64,000 nucleotides of DNA, taken from contig BORH01000013.1 of assembly GCA_018333075.1 (NCBI GenBank), positions 1 to 64,000 of the forward strand. The letters are read 5' to 3'. Of this stretch, positions 17,834 to 27,685 are shown piece by piece. The notes under the pieces were generated by a model. It worked only from the letters and a program-made list of their open reading frames with translations. It made no database searches and was not told where the DNA came from. Source of the stretch: Heyndrickxia sporothermodurans (lineage in GTDB: Bacteria; Bacillota; Bacilli; Bacillales; Bacillaceae_C). The position numbers were made by a program, and so were the translations under genes. Numbering within the stretch: position 1 is the first letter of the stretch; every line of letters begins with the position of its first letter.

Positions 17834-18852
17834 TAAATGCCCCCCCCGATTGCAATAGGTTTATTTTCTAATGGAGTTCTTTGATCTTGTAGCCAGCATG
17901 AAACAGAATGATCATTCGTTATTTGGTTTTTTTCAGGTGTAAAGTAATGACAAACTTTCATCGTATAAGGACACCTTGGTGCAAATGGACATCCTTGTTG
18001 TAATTTTGATAAATCAGGCGGAGATCCATTTATCGGTATTAACGGCGTATGTCTGCTCGAATGTAGCTTTGGCATTGATTGCAACAAACCCAATGTATAA
18101 GGATGTTGAGGCTTATAAAAAATTTCATCGACAGTACCCATTTCAACAATTTCACCTGCATACATAACAGCTACTCGATCAGCCATATTTGCTACTACAC
18201 CGAGATCATGAGTGATAATGATAATTGCAGTACCAGTTTTTTCTTGAAGATCTTTCATTAAACTTAGAATTTGGGCCTGAATCGTTACATCTAGAGCCGT
18301 TGTCGGTTCATCGGCAATTAATATTTTGGGGTTACATGCTAAAGCCATCGCTATTACAACACGCTGTCTCATCCCTCCTGAAAATTGATGTGGGAATGAT
18401 TCTAATCGCTCATCTGCATTTGGTATTCCAACCATCTTCAACAATTCAATTGATTTCTTTCGTGCTACTTGATTCGATAGTCCCTGATGTCTTTTTAATC
18501 CTTCAATAATCTGTTTTCCAATTTTCATTGTTGGATTCAAAGATGTCATTGGATCTTGAAAGACCATCGATATTTCTGATCCACGGATTTTTTGAACTTG
18601 CCGGATCGGCAGGGATAATAAATCCTGCTTATTATAAAGAATTTTCCCCTGTGGTATATAAGTATTATGCTTTGGCAATAGCCTCATAATCGATTTAGCT
18701 GTGACTGACTTTCCAGACCCTGATTCACCTACAATGGCTAATGTTTCACCTTTATTTAAAGAAAAATTAACTCCTCTTACGGCGTTAACCTCACCACTTT
18801 GACTTTGAAAAGATACATGTAAATTTTCCACAGAAAGGATCTGCTCTACCAT
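17833..18852 (-). CDS. oppD: oligopeptide ABC importer ATPase OppD
   Basis: This is the first ATP-binding subunit. Motifs: Walker A GESGSGKS, MVFQDPMTSLNP, signature FSGGMRQR, Walker B ILIADEPTTALD and the Cys-containing C-terminal extension CPFAPRCPYTMKVC typical of OppD/DppD. ATG 18852 (339 aa) is chosen because AAAGGAG stands at the right distance; a TTG at 18861 touches the ribosome site. It ends in TAATG overlap with oppF and begins 14 bp after oppC. Confidence 0.93.
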   Translation of the reverse strand: MVEQILSVENLHVSFQSQSGEVNAVRGVNFSLNKGETLAIVGESGSGKSVTAKSIMRLLPKHNTYIPQGKILYNKQDLLSLPIRQVQKIRGSEISMVFQDPMTSLNPTMKIGKQIIEGLKRHQGLSNQVARKKSIELLKMVGIPNADERLESFPHQFSGGMRQRVVIAMALACNPKILIADEPTTALDVTIQAQILSLMKDLQEKTGTAIIIITHDLGVVANMADRVAVMYAGEIVEMGTVDEIFYKPQHPYTLGLLQSMPKLHSSRHTPLIPINGSPPDLSKLQQGCPFAPRCPYTMKVCHYFTPEKNQITNDHSVSCWLQDQRTPLENKPIAIGGGI

Positions 18853-18866
18853 TAAATTCAACTCCT

Positions 18867-19931
18867 TTATTTTCTCATCTTTGGATCGAGAGCATCCCTT
18901 AATCCATCACCAAGAAGATTAAAACATATCATTACCACACTAATAACAATGGATGGAAAAATGAGTTTATATGCAAAAAAGCGCATAGCTTTATACCCAT
19001 CCTCAATTAATACACCAAGTGAAGCTAACGGTGCTTGAAGTCCTAAACCGATAAAGCTTAAAAAAGCTTCGAAAAAAATAGCCGTTGGAATCGTAAACAT
19101 TAAAGTGACAATAATTGGCCCCATTACATTCGGTAATAAATGTTTCCAAATTAATCTTGTCTTTGAGGCTCCTAATGTACGAGAAGCCAATACAAATTCC
19201 TGACTTTTTAACTGAAGGATTTGTCCCCGAACAACCCTTGCCATTCCTACCCAACCAGTAATAATCATGGCAAGAATAATGGAAGTGATCCCTGGCTCCA
19301 ATATTAGAATGAATAGAATTATCACAATCAAATTTGGAATTCCTACTAATATCTCAATAATCCTTTGCATTATATTATCGACTTTTCCTCCATAAAAAGC
19401 AGAAATTCCACCGTAAAGTACTCCAATACATAAATCTAGAATGGCCGCTACTAACGCAATAAAAAGGGAGATTTGCGTTCCTTTCCAAACACGTGTCCAT
19501 AAGTCCCGACCAAATTCATCGGTTCCAAACCAATAATTAGTTGTAATTTGTCTTTTTTCATATTGATCAACACCATGGGCATCTTTTCCGTTAAATCCGA
19601 GCCATTCCAACCATGTAATTTTAGGAGGAAGATTTGTATGTGCAGTATTTTGCTGTTTATAAGTAAATTCATTTAAATGAGGACCTACAATAGCCATGAC
19701 TGATATCAAAACTAATAGAATTAAGGAGATAACTGACCCCTTATTTTTAAGTAAACGACCAAATGCCTCTCTCCAAAAAGTAACAGGAGGAGTAGTAATT
19801 TCCTCATGCTTTTTTTGATCAATAGGTGCAGCAACGAATAAATCATCTGTAATCATTGTAGGTACGTTATGCTCTTGAATATTATCTACTTTTCTTTGAA
19901 AAGATTTTTGTTTGTTTATTTCTAGATTCAT
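18867..19931 (-). CDS. oppC: oligopeptide ABC importer permease OppC
   Basis: The inner-membrane permease has six predicted segments. It has a ~75-residue N-terminal cytosolic extension, then the OppC_N segment and the BPD_transp_1 domain with the EAA loop (SRTLGASKTRLIWKHLLPN). It overlaps oppB by 4 bp. An unusually large external loop after the first membrane segment (HTNLPPKITWLEWLGFNG and on to FGTDEFGRDLWTR) is normal for OppC. Confidence 0.92.
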   Translation of the reverse strand: MNLEINKQKSFQRKVDNIQEHNVPTMITDDLFVAAPIDQKKHEEITTPPVTFWREAFGRLLKNKGSVISLILLVLISVMAIVGPHLNEFTYKQQNTAHTNLPPKITWLEWLGFNGKDAHGVDQYEKRQITTNYWFGTDEFGRDLWTRVWKGTQISLFIALVAAILDLCIGVLYGGISAFYGGKVDNIMQRIIEILVGIPNLIVIILFILILEPGITSIILAMIITGWVGMARVVRGQILQLKSQEFVLASRTLGASKTRLIWKHLLPNVMGPIIVTLMFTIPTAIFFEAFLSFIGLGLQAPLASLGVLIEDGYKAMRFFAYKLIFPSIVISVVMICFNLLGDGLRDALDPKMRK

Positions 19932-20860
19932 ATTTCTGCCCCCCGTTTTAAATTAATGCGAGGATCAAGTAGTCCATATAAAAGATCAACAATAAATACT
20001 ACCAAAATAAATAGTGCGCTATAAAATACTGTAATTCCCATAATGACGCTGTAATCATTTACTAGAATTGAAAGGGTAAATTGTTCCCCCAGACCTGGTA
20101 CAGAAAAAATTTTTTCAATGACAAGCGTACCTGTCATAATTCCAACGGCTAGTGGCCCTAGCATTGTAACAACAGGAATTAAAGCATTTCTTAATACATG
20201 TTTCAAAACTACACCTGATTCGGTTATTCCTTTTGCTCTCGCTGTAATAACATAATCATGTCCTAGAACTTCAAGCATCTCAGTCCTTATAAAGCGTGCA
20301 ACCGTCGCGATGACTGATACAGATAATGCAAAGGATGGCAATAAAGTATATTTATAACTCTCCCACAATGCAGGTGGTAACCAACCCAATTTCACCCCGA
20401 TAAAATATTGAAGTAAGGCAGCAAAAACAAAAGAAGGTATCGACATTCCTAATACGGCTAATGTAACAGAGCCATAATCATATATACTATTGTGCTTCAA
20501 TGCAGACACTATCCCTAATAAAAGCCCGATAATCGTACCAAAAATCATTGCTTGAAAGCCAATGAATCCGGATGGTCCTATTCGATCAATAATCATACTA
20601 TTTACTGTTCTGCCTTCATATTGAAAGGACATTCCTAGATCACCCTGTACTAAATTACCTAAATAACGTACATATTGGATAGCAACAGGCTGATCTAATC
20701 CATATTTAGCATTCAATACTTCAATTTGCTTGTCCGACAATTTTTCAGGATTATTAAATGGAGTTCCTGGAAGCAATTGCATTAGAAAAAAAGTAAATGT
20801 GACAATGATAAATATCGTAAGAACCATATAAGCAAATCTTTGAAACAAATAACGTTTCAT
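19928..20860 (-). CDS. oppB: oligopeptide ABC importer permease OppB
   Basis: The 310-residue permease has the OppB signature LMQLLPGTPF near the N-terminus and the EAA loop ARAKGITESGVVLKHVLRNALIP. It begins about 100 bp after oppA1, past a hairpin that probably lowers expression of the membrane and ATPase genes relative to the binding protein. It overlaps oppC by 4 bp. Confidence 0.93.
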   Translation of the reverse strand: MKRYLFQRFAYMVLTIFIIVTFTFFLMQLLPGTPFNNPEKLSDKQIEVLNAKYGLDQPVAIQYVRYLGNLVQGDLGMSFQYEGRTVNSMIIDRIGPSGFIGFQAMIFGTIIGLLLGIVSALKHNSIYDYGSVTLAVLGMSIPSFVFAALLQYFIGVKLGWLPPALWESYKYTLLPSFALSVSVIATVARFIRTEMLEVLGHDYVITARAKGITESGVVLKHVLRNALIPVVTMLGPLAVGIMTGTLVIEKIFSVPGLGEQFTLSILVNDYSVIMGITVFYSALFILVVFIVDLLYGLLDPRINLKRGAEI

Positions 20861-20921
20861 ACGAACACCTCATTTTTATTGTGAACAATAATAGTTTCAA
20901 AATATTATTCTAATTAGAAAA

Positions 20922-20952
20922 GAGGATGCACCACTTCGATACATCCTCATTT
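20922..20952 (-). terminator. intercistronic terminator/attenuator between oppA1 and oppB
   Basis: The stem GAGGATG/CATCCTC (20922-20928 with 20942-20948) is followed by TTTTCT on the minus strand. It sits between the oppA1 stop (20966) and the oppB start (20860). A leaky terminator here would let the binding protein be made in excess. Confidence 0.6.
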
Positions 20953-20965
20953 ATTTAGAGTCGAA

Positions 20966-22612
20966 TTACTCCAAATATGTCCATTTATAACTAAAATCTG
21001 CTCCACTAGGATGTTCTATTAAGTCTTTAATATTATTATGAATAAGAATCGCCTGCCCAGATTGATATAATGGGGCAATGGCAGCATCTTCTTCAATCAA
21101 CATTTTTTCCAATTGAAGTAGCATTTCATAACGTTTAGATAAATCTGTTTCAAGTCTTGCTTTTTCAACTAATTCATCATATTTTTTATTTGAATAATCT
21201 TCACGATTTGATGAACTTCCAGTTACCCACATATCTAGATAGGTCATAGGGTCGCTATAATCTGGTCCCCAAGTGGATAAAGAAATGTCATATTTTATTG
21301 ATTTCTCGATTTCCAATCTTTGCTCAAAAGGAACAGCCTTAATCTCCATTTTGAAACCTGGCAAATTGGTTTCTAACTGTGATTGCAAAAACTCCGCCAT
21401 TTTTTTACTAGATTCCGCATCTGCAATATTAATAGAAACTTTCAGGTCTTTAACTCCACTTTCCTTTAAGCCTTTCTTCCAATAATCCTTCGCTTCATCA
21501 ACTGTACCTTTTAATAGATCTCCGTTTAGTTCGCGGAAGTCTTTATTATCTGGGGAGAAATAATATTCTCCTGGAACGACACCATATAATGGAACGGCTC
21601 CATTATTTAAAGCAATATCGGTTAAACCTTGTTTATCAATTGCATAATTAATCGCTTTTCTTATGTTTACATTTTTTAATACCGGATGATTTAAGTTAAA
21701 ACGAAGGAAACCTATTCCTGCTAAAGTTGTTGTTTTAAACTCTTTATTATCCTTATAATTACTTACAGATTCTGCTGTAAGTGATACTCTGTCAATTTTT
21801 CCACTTTCATATAAGTTCAATCCAGTTGTATCGTCTTTTACCACAAATGTATTAATTTCATCTAATTTTACATTTTTTGCATCCCAATATTCTGGATTCT
21901 TTACATACTTCCAGCTTTGTTCATGTTTCCACTCAGCTAATTTAAATGGACCATTATAAAGCACTTTATCTGCTTCAAGTGCATATTGATCTCCCATTTT
22001 TTCAACAAATTTCTGATTTTGAGGAAGGAAAGTACCAAATGTTAAAAGAGTCTCTAATAATGGATTAGGATTTTCTAATGTAACTTCTAATGTTTTTTCA
22101 TCTAGTGCTTTTACACCCAACTCATCAGCATCTTTTTTTGCATCAATTATCGCTTCGGCATTTTTCACGCCAACAGTAACAAACATATAGTTATAAGCTC
22201 CAGCCTCTTTTAATACTCTTTTCCACGCATATTCGAAATCATTAGCTGTTACAGGTTCACCATTACTCCATTTCGCGTCACGAAGCGTAAACGTGTGGAC
22301 TAGTCCATCATTACTTTGATCATGCTTTTCTGCCATTGCAAGAATTGGTTTATTATTTTGATCTTGACGAAATAGACCTTCATTCACATTATTTAGTACT
22401 GTAAATGCTACAGCATCATGTGCTTTAGTTGAATCCATGGTTGGAATTTCTGCCGAAGTAGAAACATTCAAAATCTGTTTCTCTTGTCCGGCCTTCTCTT
22501 TACCTGAGTCTTTTGTATTTGTTTTTTTAGATGATCCGAAACCACATCCAGTAAGAGCAAGTGATGCAATTAATAGAAAAACAATGAAAGGCACAATCTT
22601 TTTCTTTCTCAA
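20966..22612 (-). CDS. oppA: oligopeptide-binding lipoprotein, first gene of the opp operon
   Basis: The family 5 solute-binding lipoprotein (548 aa) has signal peptide MRKKKIVPFIVFLLIASLAL and lipobox LTGC. It captures peptides for OppBCDF encoded immediately downstream. The sequence closely parallels the second copy at 14193-15830, including TAGIG-like and SSSNREDYSNK segments. The start has GGGGGGAAG upstream. The ~150-bp region before it contains AT-rich half palindromes but no clear CodY box. Confidence 0.93.
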   Translation of the reverse strand: MRKKKIVPFIVFLLIASLALTGCGFGSSKKTNTKDSGKEKAGQEKQILNVSTSAEIPTMDSTKAHDAVAFTVLNNVNEGLFRQDQNNKPILAMAEKHDQSNDGLVHTFTLRDAKWSNGEPVTANDFEYAWKRVLKEAGAYNYMFVTVGVKNAEAIIDAKKDADELGVKALDEKTLEVTLENPNPLLETLLTFGTFLPQNQKFVEKMGDQYALEADKVLYNGPFKLAEWKHEQSWKYVKNPEYWDAKNVKLDEINTFVVKDDTTGLNLYESGKIDRVSLTAESVSNYKDNKEFKTTTLAGIGFLRFNLNHPVLKNVNIRKAINYAIDKQGLTDIALNNGAVPLYGVVPGEYYFSPDNKDFRELNGDLLKGTVDEAKDYWKKGLKESGVKDLKVSINIADAESSKKMAEFLQSQLETNLPGFKMEIKAVPFEQRLEIEKSIKYDISLSTWGPDYSDPMTYLDMWVTGSSSNREDYSNKKYDELVEKARLETDLSKRYEMLLQLEKMLIEEDAAIAPLYQSGQAILIHNNIKDLIEHPSGADFSYKWTYLE

Positions 22613-22768
22613 AAATCTTCCCCCCTATTTAATTTTAAAATGAATATTTTGTATTTACGGATAGTTTAAACTTTTTCGAAAACATTTTCAATAATATTTT
22701 AAAATATTCAAACAAATTTAAATATGTTAAAATACTATTAACTCTTGAACTAGAAGGGAGATATTCCT

Positions 22769-23143
22769 TTGAAGAAAAATATTTTCATCTTTTGTCTTTC
22801 TATTATTCTCTCTTTTTTAATTGTATTTCTAATTAACCAGGCATGGAATTTTATTAAGTGGGTAAATATTCTTTTCTATATTGGAATGATTTATCTTTTA
22901 TTTGGTTGTGTTCTTATCATTTTACGAGGAAACTTTTTTACCGCTTTTTACCGTAGTTTTAAATACTTTTTAAGTGTTATAAGTAAAAAAGAGCAAATTA
23001 TTAGGGAAGTTGAAGGGAGAAAAAATACTATTACAGTCAGTAACAAAAACTTTCTCCCCTCAAATCCATGGATATGGAATGGTCTTTCTTTTTGTATCGT
23101 TAGCTTAATACTTTCTTTAATAGTTGTTTATTCTGGTCGGTGA
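22769..23143 (+). CDS. small three-helix membrane protein (DUF3899-like)
   Basis: The 124-residue protein has three membrane segments (about residues 5-24, 31-52 and 102-121), with a basic cytosolic loop (FKYFLSVISKKEQIIREVEG) between the second and third. Layout and size fit the DUF3899 group of Bacillaceae, though I recognise it only by pattern. TTG start with AAGGGAG before it. Its last 16 bp overlap the 3' end of the convergent dipeptidase gene. Function unknown. Confidence 0.7.
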   Translation: MKKNIFIFCLSIILSFLIVFLINQAWNFIKWVNILFYIGMIYLLFGCVLIILRGNFFTAFYRSFKYFLSVISKKEQIIREVEGRKNTITVSNKNFLPSNPWIWNGLSFCIVSLILSLIVVYSGR

Positions 23144-24054
23144 TTCAAAAAGTTTTGATAAGCAAACCCTTGAACTTGCTCTTCAGAATAATATTTTAAT
23201 AACTCATTTATTAGATTTTGATACATAGATGAGTTTTCTAGTTTTGAAATCTTTGTTGATATACCATCAAAATCAGAACCAAAGCCGATTTGTTCAACTC
23301 CACCTAATGAGCAAAAATGATCCATATGTTTAATTAGGTCAGAAATGGAAGCCTGCCCACTTTCATTAATAAATGGGGGATTGAATACAACATGGATCAA
23401 GCCACCTTTATCAAACATGGCTCTAGCTTGCTGATCTGTTAGATTTCTAACATGGTTACACAAAACCTTTGAATTCGAATGACTTGCAATAGGATATTTC
23501 GCAATTTCCATCACATCCCAAAAGGCTTTTTCACATAAATGGGAAACATCCGTTAAGATTTTGTGCTGATTGTTAAATTGAACAAGTTCCTTACCAAAGG
23601 AAGTGAGACCAGCTCCACGAGGTTCCCCTGCCCCATCAGCTGCAAGATTGGCATTATTCCAAGTAAGCCCAACAGAAAGTACTCCTAATTCATGTAAAAT
23701 ACTATATTTTTGAATATCATTGCCAATCGCGTCCACACCTTCAAGTGTTAGCATGGCTCCTATTTCATTTTCTTTAAGCTGATCGAAGTCCTCCCACTTT
23801 GTGATCTGCTTCATTTCATGATTCTTTCCTAATACCTCATTTTTAAAGTAATAGATTTGATCAAGTGCAGCTTGAAATTTTTGATCAGATTTAATATCTA
23901 GATCAATAAATATAGCGAAGCATTGAACAAATGTTTCCCCTTTTTGTAAACGAGCTTTATTTGTATCTAACTCCTTGGAATCGGCATAGCTTAAGCTACC
24001 CTTTCCATCTGCTAATTTCATTAATGCATCACAATGTAAGTCAATAATCTTCAT
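23128..24054 (-). CDS. M19 family membrane-type dipeptidase
   Basis: The zinc dipeptidase of the renal-dipeptidase family (308 aa) shows the expected metal ligands: HCD at residues 7-9, Glu in TLEGVDAIG, His in TDVSHLCEK and SHSN, and Asp in GFGSDFDGI. There is no signal peptide, so it should cleave dipeptides, possibly L-D or D-containing, in the cytosol. It lies 45 bp downstream of the amidotransferase-type gene on the same strand and next to the opp operon, consistent with use of imported peptides. Confidence 0.9.
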   Translation of the reverse strand: MKIIDLHCDALMKLADGKGSLSYADSKELDTNKARLQKGETFVQCFAIFIDLDIKSDQKFQAALDQIYYFKNEVLGKNHEMKQITKWEDFDQLKENEIGAMLTLEGVDAIGNDIQKYSILHELGVLSVGLTWNNANLAADGAGEPRGAGLTSFGKELVQFNNQHKILTDVSHLCEKAFWDVMEIAKYPIASHSNSKVLCNHVRNLTDQQARAMFDKGGLIHVVFNPPFINESGQASISDLIKHMDHFCSLGGVEQIGFGSDFDGISTKISKLENSSMYQNLINELLKYYSEEQVQGFAYQNFLNHRPE

Positions 24055-24099
24055 TCGTTTTTTCCCCCTAGTAACTAAAATAATTTAACAAGGCAACCA

Positions 24100-24804
24100 T
24101 CATTGGTTACAAGCTTGCACAAAGCGTTGAAAAATAGCTTTTGAGATATGATCTTCATTAAGTGCCAATGGTTCAGGATGCCACTGAAGCCCTAGTACAA
24201 AATTATGTTCTGAGCTTTCTATTGCTTCAATAACTCCATCAGAGGCTCGAGCTGTTACGACTAAAGGCTTTACCACATTTCTAACCGCTTGGTGGTGGAA
24301 GGAGTTAACTTTAAACTCTGTTTGTCCAGCAATATCTGCTAATAAACTATTACTCTCAACTTTTACATAATGCGAGAAATGATATCTTGTTGCGTTTTGC
24401 GAATGCTGCAATAGCTCTAAATTCGATTGACTATAAATGTCCTGAAACATATCCCCACCTGTGGCTATACTTAAAATTTGTATGCCGCGACATATCGCTA
24501 ATACCGGTTTATTTGCTTCTAAAAAACGATGAATTAATGCAATTTCTAGACTATCTCTTCCAGGGGAGATCGCTCCCAGCTTTTGATGTGGTTCTTCACC
24601 AAATAATGTTGGGTCAATATCTCCTCCGCCTGATAAAACTAATCCATCTATTTTTTCAACAATTTGAGAAACATCCGAATCAATTCCAACCGGAATGATT
24701 ATAGGAATACCACCAGCATTGATAACTGCTTGGATGTAATCATTTACTAGTGAATGCTTTAAATCAAATTCCACATTTGAGGTAATCCCTATTATTGGTT
24801 TCAT
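24100..24804 (-). CDS. class I glutamine-amidotransferase-like gamma-glutamyl hydrolase (peptidase C26)
   Basis: The 234-residue protein has the nucleophile elbow AICRGIQIL (Cys), the C-terminal LGLQWHPE (His and Glu) and the LSGGGDIDPTLFGEEPH segment typical of PuuD/gamma-glutamyl-GABA hydrolases. It would hydrolyse gamma-glutamyl bonds in the cytosol. It heads a two-gene operon with the M19 dipeptidase. In this peptide-processing neighbourhood a gamma-glutamyl peptide substrate, as occurs in peptidoglycan stem peptides, is an inference. Confidence 0.88.
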   Translation of the reverse strand: MKPIIGITSNVEFDLKHSLVNDYIQAVINAGGIPIIIPVGIDSDVSQIVEKIDGLVLSGGGDIDPTLFGEEPHQKLGAISPGRDSLEIALIHRFLEANKPVLAICRGIQILSIATGGDMFQDIYSQSNLELLQHSQNATRYHFSHYVKVESNSLLADIAGQTEFKVNSFHHQAVRNVVKPLVVTARASDGVIEAIESSEHNFVLGLQWHPEPLALNEDHISKAIFQRFVQACNQ

Positions 24805-24975
24805 TCGCTTTCCTCCTATAACATATGATATTTTATCTTTTCATTATATCGCAATTGTTCTTTCTAACAATTCAATTTTTACGAATTTTTATAATATTCC
24901 ACTTTAATTAAAGGATTAATTGCTTTTTTAACGAATTTTATTTTTAATATAAATTTGTCCATAGGAAGTGAAACA

Positions 24976-27018
24976 ATGATATTTTCATATTATGAATCAG
25001 GAATCTTTTGTGAGGATCTTACATTCGACGAGAAGTCTCTATTAAAGAAAACTTGTAAAATTCCATTAGACATTGCAAAAACTATATTCAATGAAGGAAG
25101 TGATATTAATTGGTCAGAGCACGATTCTATCCAGCTGCAGTCAGGATATCACTTTAAAAAATATAAAAATACAGCAGAGACAGCCTGGATCTATGCAATG
25201 ACTGGGAGAAAATTACCAATTGACCTCGTGGTTGAACAAAATGAAATTATTGCTTTTCTGCTTCATGATAGCATTGATAGTGCAATCTTAGTTAAAAAAG
25301 GCAAAGAACATTTAACACCACTGCGAATTTGGAATGACTCACTTTTAAGTCCAGCTGATTACGAAGTTTTACATCTTGGAAAAATAGATGTAAAGATGCG
25401 TGATGGTATGATGCTAGCAACAGACGTATGGCTTCCGAAAAACTTAGATAATGGTGAACAAATCCCCACTATTTTAATTAGAACTCCTTATGGAAGATTG
25501 TCATATGGATTAAATCTATTACGATATGTCAAAAGGGGATTTGCTGTAATATCACAGGATGTAAGAGGAAGAGAAGACTCTGAAGGTGAATGGCTGCCTT
25601 TGTACCATGAAATCAATGATGGGGATGATACCCTTAACTGGATTGCCTCTCAAACATGGTCTGATGGGAATGTTGGAATGATTGGATCCTCATATAGCGG
25701 TTTTGTGCAGTGGGCAGCTGCAGCGAGTGGAAATCCACATTTAAAGGCAATTATTAGTATTGTAACTGCTGGCAGCCCGTTTGGAGATATTCCTCGCCAA
25801 AATGGATTATACTCTTCTGGCTTCTTGGCATGGATTTTTATGATGGCAAAGAAAAAAACAGATAGAGAAGCAATGAATCGAAATGATTGGAATGAAGTGT
25901 TGAACATTCGTCCGATAAAAGATATTCCCAAACTAGCACTCGGCTTCGATATTCCTTTTTGGGATAAATGGATGAAGCATCCCAATTATGATGAGTTTTG
26001 GGCATCTTTTGATTGGACAAGATTTGGTCAAAAAATCAATGTACCAGCACTCTATATTTCTGGCTGGTACGATGATGATGGAAATGGAACAACGGAGGCT
26101 TGGACATTAAATCAAGAGAATAACCGCTTAAATCAACGACTGATCCTTGGTCCTTGGTACCATCATTCAAATTCAACAAGGGATATTCACCATGTTCAAT
26201 TTGGATTAAATGCGATTCGCTATGATCTTGATGTACTTTGTCAACAGTGGTATGACCACTTTTTAAAGGGAGTTGAAAACGACGTAGAAAAAGAGACAGC
26301 CGTTGAATATTATACAGTTGGTACAAATGAATGGAAAAAAGCTGAAACCTGGCCACCAAGTAATATTACGTACACTCCGTATTATCTTCAAAGTAATGGT
26401 AATGCCCAGACTAGCTCTGGTGAAGGCACATTAAGGAAAGAGCTTCCAAAATTGTCGAATTCCTGTGATCATTATGTATTCGATCCTAATGATCCTGCTC
26501 CGTATTTAATAGATGTATCTGAAAATGAGTGCAGTGTTCCTGAGAATTATCGCGATGTTGAAAAACGTAAAGATGTACTAGTTTTTAACAGTGAACCATT
26601 AGAGGAGGATATTGAAATTGCTGGTGATATTTATGCTGTCATTTATGCAGCGTCTTCAGCAAGAGATACAGACTGGGTTGTCCGCTTAACCGATGTTGAC
26701 GAAGAAGGAAATTCAATTAGGCAATCAGATGGTATCATTCGGGCTCGGTATAGACACTCATATGAATTACCAAAATTACTAGAACCAAATCAAATTGAAA
26801 AGTACGAAATCAAAATGTCTAAAATAGCAAACTGCTTTAAAAAAGGGCATCGTATTCGCGTTTCAATAACTTCTGGTGCAAAAAATGCTATATTTCCAAA
26901 TCATAATACAGGTCATGACCCTACGACGGATACTGATATGATTATTGCAAACCAAATAGTCTTCCATTCTAAAGAGTTCCCAAGTCACATAAGTTTGCCA
27001 GTAGTAAATAAAAGGTAA
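24976..27018 (+). CDS. CocE/NonD-type S15 hydrolase (X-Pro peptidase/acylase family)
   Basis: The 680-residue alpha/beta hydrolase has an N-terminal extension of about 120 residues and a catalytic domain with the nucleophile Ser in GSSYSGFVQW. The supporting blocks YISGWYDDDGNGTTEAW (Asp region) and LGPWYHHSN (His region) follow, then a C-terminal jelly-roll (PepX_C) with TDWVVRLTDVDEEGNS. ATG 24976 is preferred because AGGAAGTG precedes it; TTG 24955 has no site. Divergent from the C26/M19 operon. Substrate (peptide, ester or acyl-amide) not visible. Confidence 0.85.
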   Translation: MIFSYYESGIFCEDLTFDEKSLLKKTCKIPLDIAKTIFNEGSDINWSEHDSIQLQSGYHFKKYKNTAETAWIYAMTGRKLPIDLVVEQNEIIAFLLHDSIDSAILVKKGKEHLTPLRIWNDSLLSPADYEVLHLGKIDVKMRDGMMLATDVWLPKNLDNGEQIPTILIRTPYGRLSYGLNLLRYVKRGFAVISQDVRGREDSEGEWLPLYHEINDGDDTLNWIASQTWSDGNVGMIGSSYSGFVQWAAAASGNPHLKAIISIVTAGSPFGDIPRQNGLYSSGFLAWIFMMAKKKTDREAMNRNDWNEVLNIRPIKDIPKLALGFDIPFWDKWMKHPNYDEFWASFDWTRFGQKINVPALYISGWYDDDGNGTTEAWTLNQENNRLNQRLILGPWYHHSNSTRDIHHVQFGLNAIRYDLDVLCQQWYDHFLKGVENDVEKETAVEYYTVGTNEWKKAETWPPSNITYTPYYLQSNGNAQTSSGEGTLRKELPKLSNSCDHYVFDPNDPAPYLIDVSENECSVPENYRDVEKRKDVLVFNSEPLEEDIEIAGDIYAVIYAASSARDTDWVVRLTDVDEEGNSIRQSDGIIRARYRHSYELPKLLEPNQIEKYEIKMSKIANCFKKGHRIRVSITSGAKNAIFPNHNTGHDPTTDTDMIIANQIVFHSKEFPSHISLPVVNKR

Positions 27019-27028
27019 GAATTCACAA

Positions 27029-27062
27029 AAAAGAGTTGCTATTTTTTCAGCAACTCTTTTTC
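27029..27062. terminator. bidirectional terminator between the S15 gene and a GNAT gene
   Basis: A perfect 12-bp stem (27029-27040 with 27049-27060) has an A tract before and a T tract after. The GNAT stop codon on the minus strand lies inside it. Confidence 0.85.
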
Positions 27063-27524
27063 TAAAAGGAGCTCATCACGAATGGGAATTCCATTATCGG
27101 CAATCAGGGGAATTGATGGTTTGGATTGTCTTGCTTTTTCAACCGCATTTACATACAGCTTAGCCAAGTGATATCCCCTTTTTTGATAAAAAGCTAATGC
27201 ATATAAATTATCATTCGTCGTGACAAGCTTAATCTTTTTGCAATGATTTCGTTCGGCCATACCTTCTACTTTTTCAATTAATTTTGAGCCGATTCCTTTT
27301 CGTTCAACAATACTATCCAATGAAATAATTTCACATTCAAACTCCTGAAGGATATAGGTAATTAACCCAATAATTTCTCCATTTTCGTCTACTACAGCAA
27401 AACCATCTAATCCATCACAATGAAATACACCACTTGAAATCACCATTTGTGGGCTACCCCAGTGAATGTTAAAAAATTCTTTAATAATACTTCTTGATAT
27501 GTTATCTGTAGAAATAATTTCCAT
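27039..27524 (-). CDS. GNAT acetyltransferase
   Basis: The 161-residue GCN5-related N-acetyltransferase has beta4/beta5 at CEIISLDSIVERKGIGSKLI, where RKGIGSKL is the acetyl-CoA pyrophosphate loop, followed by NLYALAFYQKRGYH. AAGGTGA precedes the ATG. The substrate is unknown. Single gene. Confidence 0.88.
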   Translation of the reverse strand: MEIISTDNISRSIIKEFFNIHWGSPQMVISSGVFHCDGLDGFAVVDENGEIIGLITYILQEFECEIISLDSIVERKGIGSKLIEKVEGMAERNHCKKIKLVTTNDNLYALAFYQKRGYHLAKLYVNAVEKARQSKPSIPLIADNGIPIRDELLLEKELLKK

Positions 27525-27685
27525 TGATTTTCACCTTATTTTATTATTTAATGTTTTTATTTTACAGAATAATTAAAAGAGATAACAATACAAACGCGCA
27601 TATTCATTATCAATGAGAGAATTTTTAATGTATTTATGATAGGGTATAATATACAAATAATTTTAATCATGATAAGGGGCATAAC

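Noticed and set aside
22672-22690. CodY box upstream of oppA1 (TTTTTCGAAAAC)
   Set aside because: The central spacing differs from the CodY motif and too many positions mismatch.
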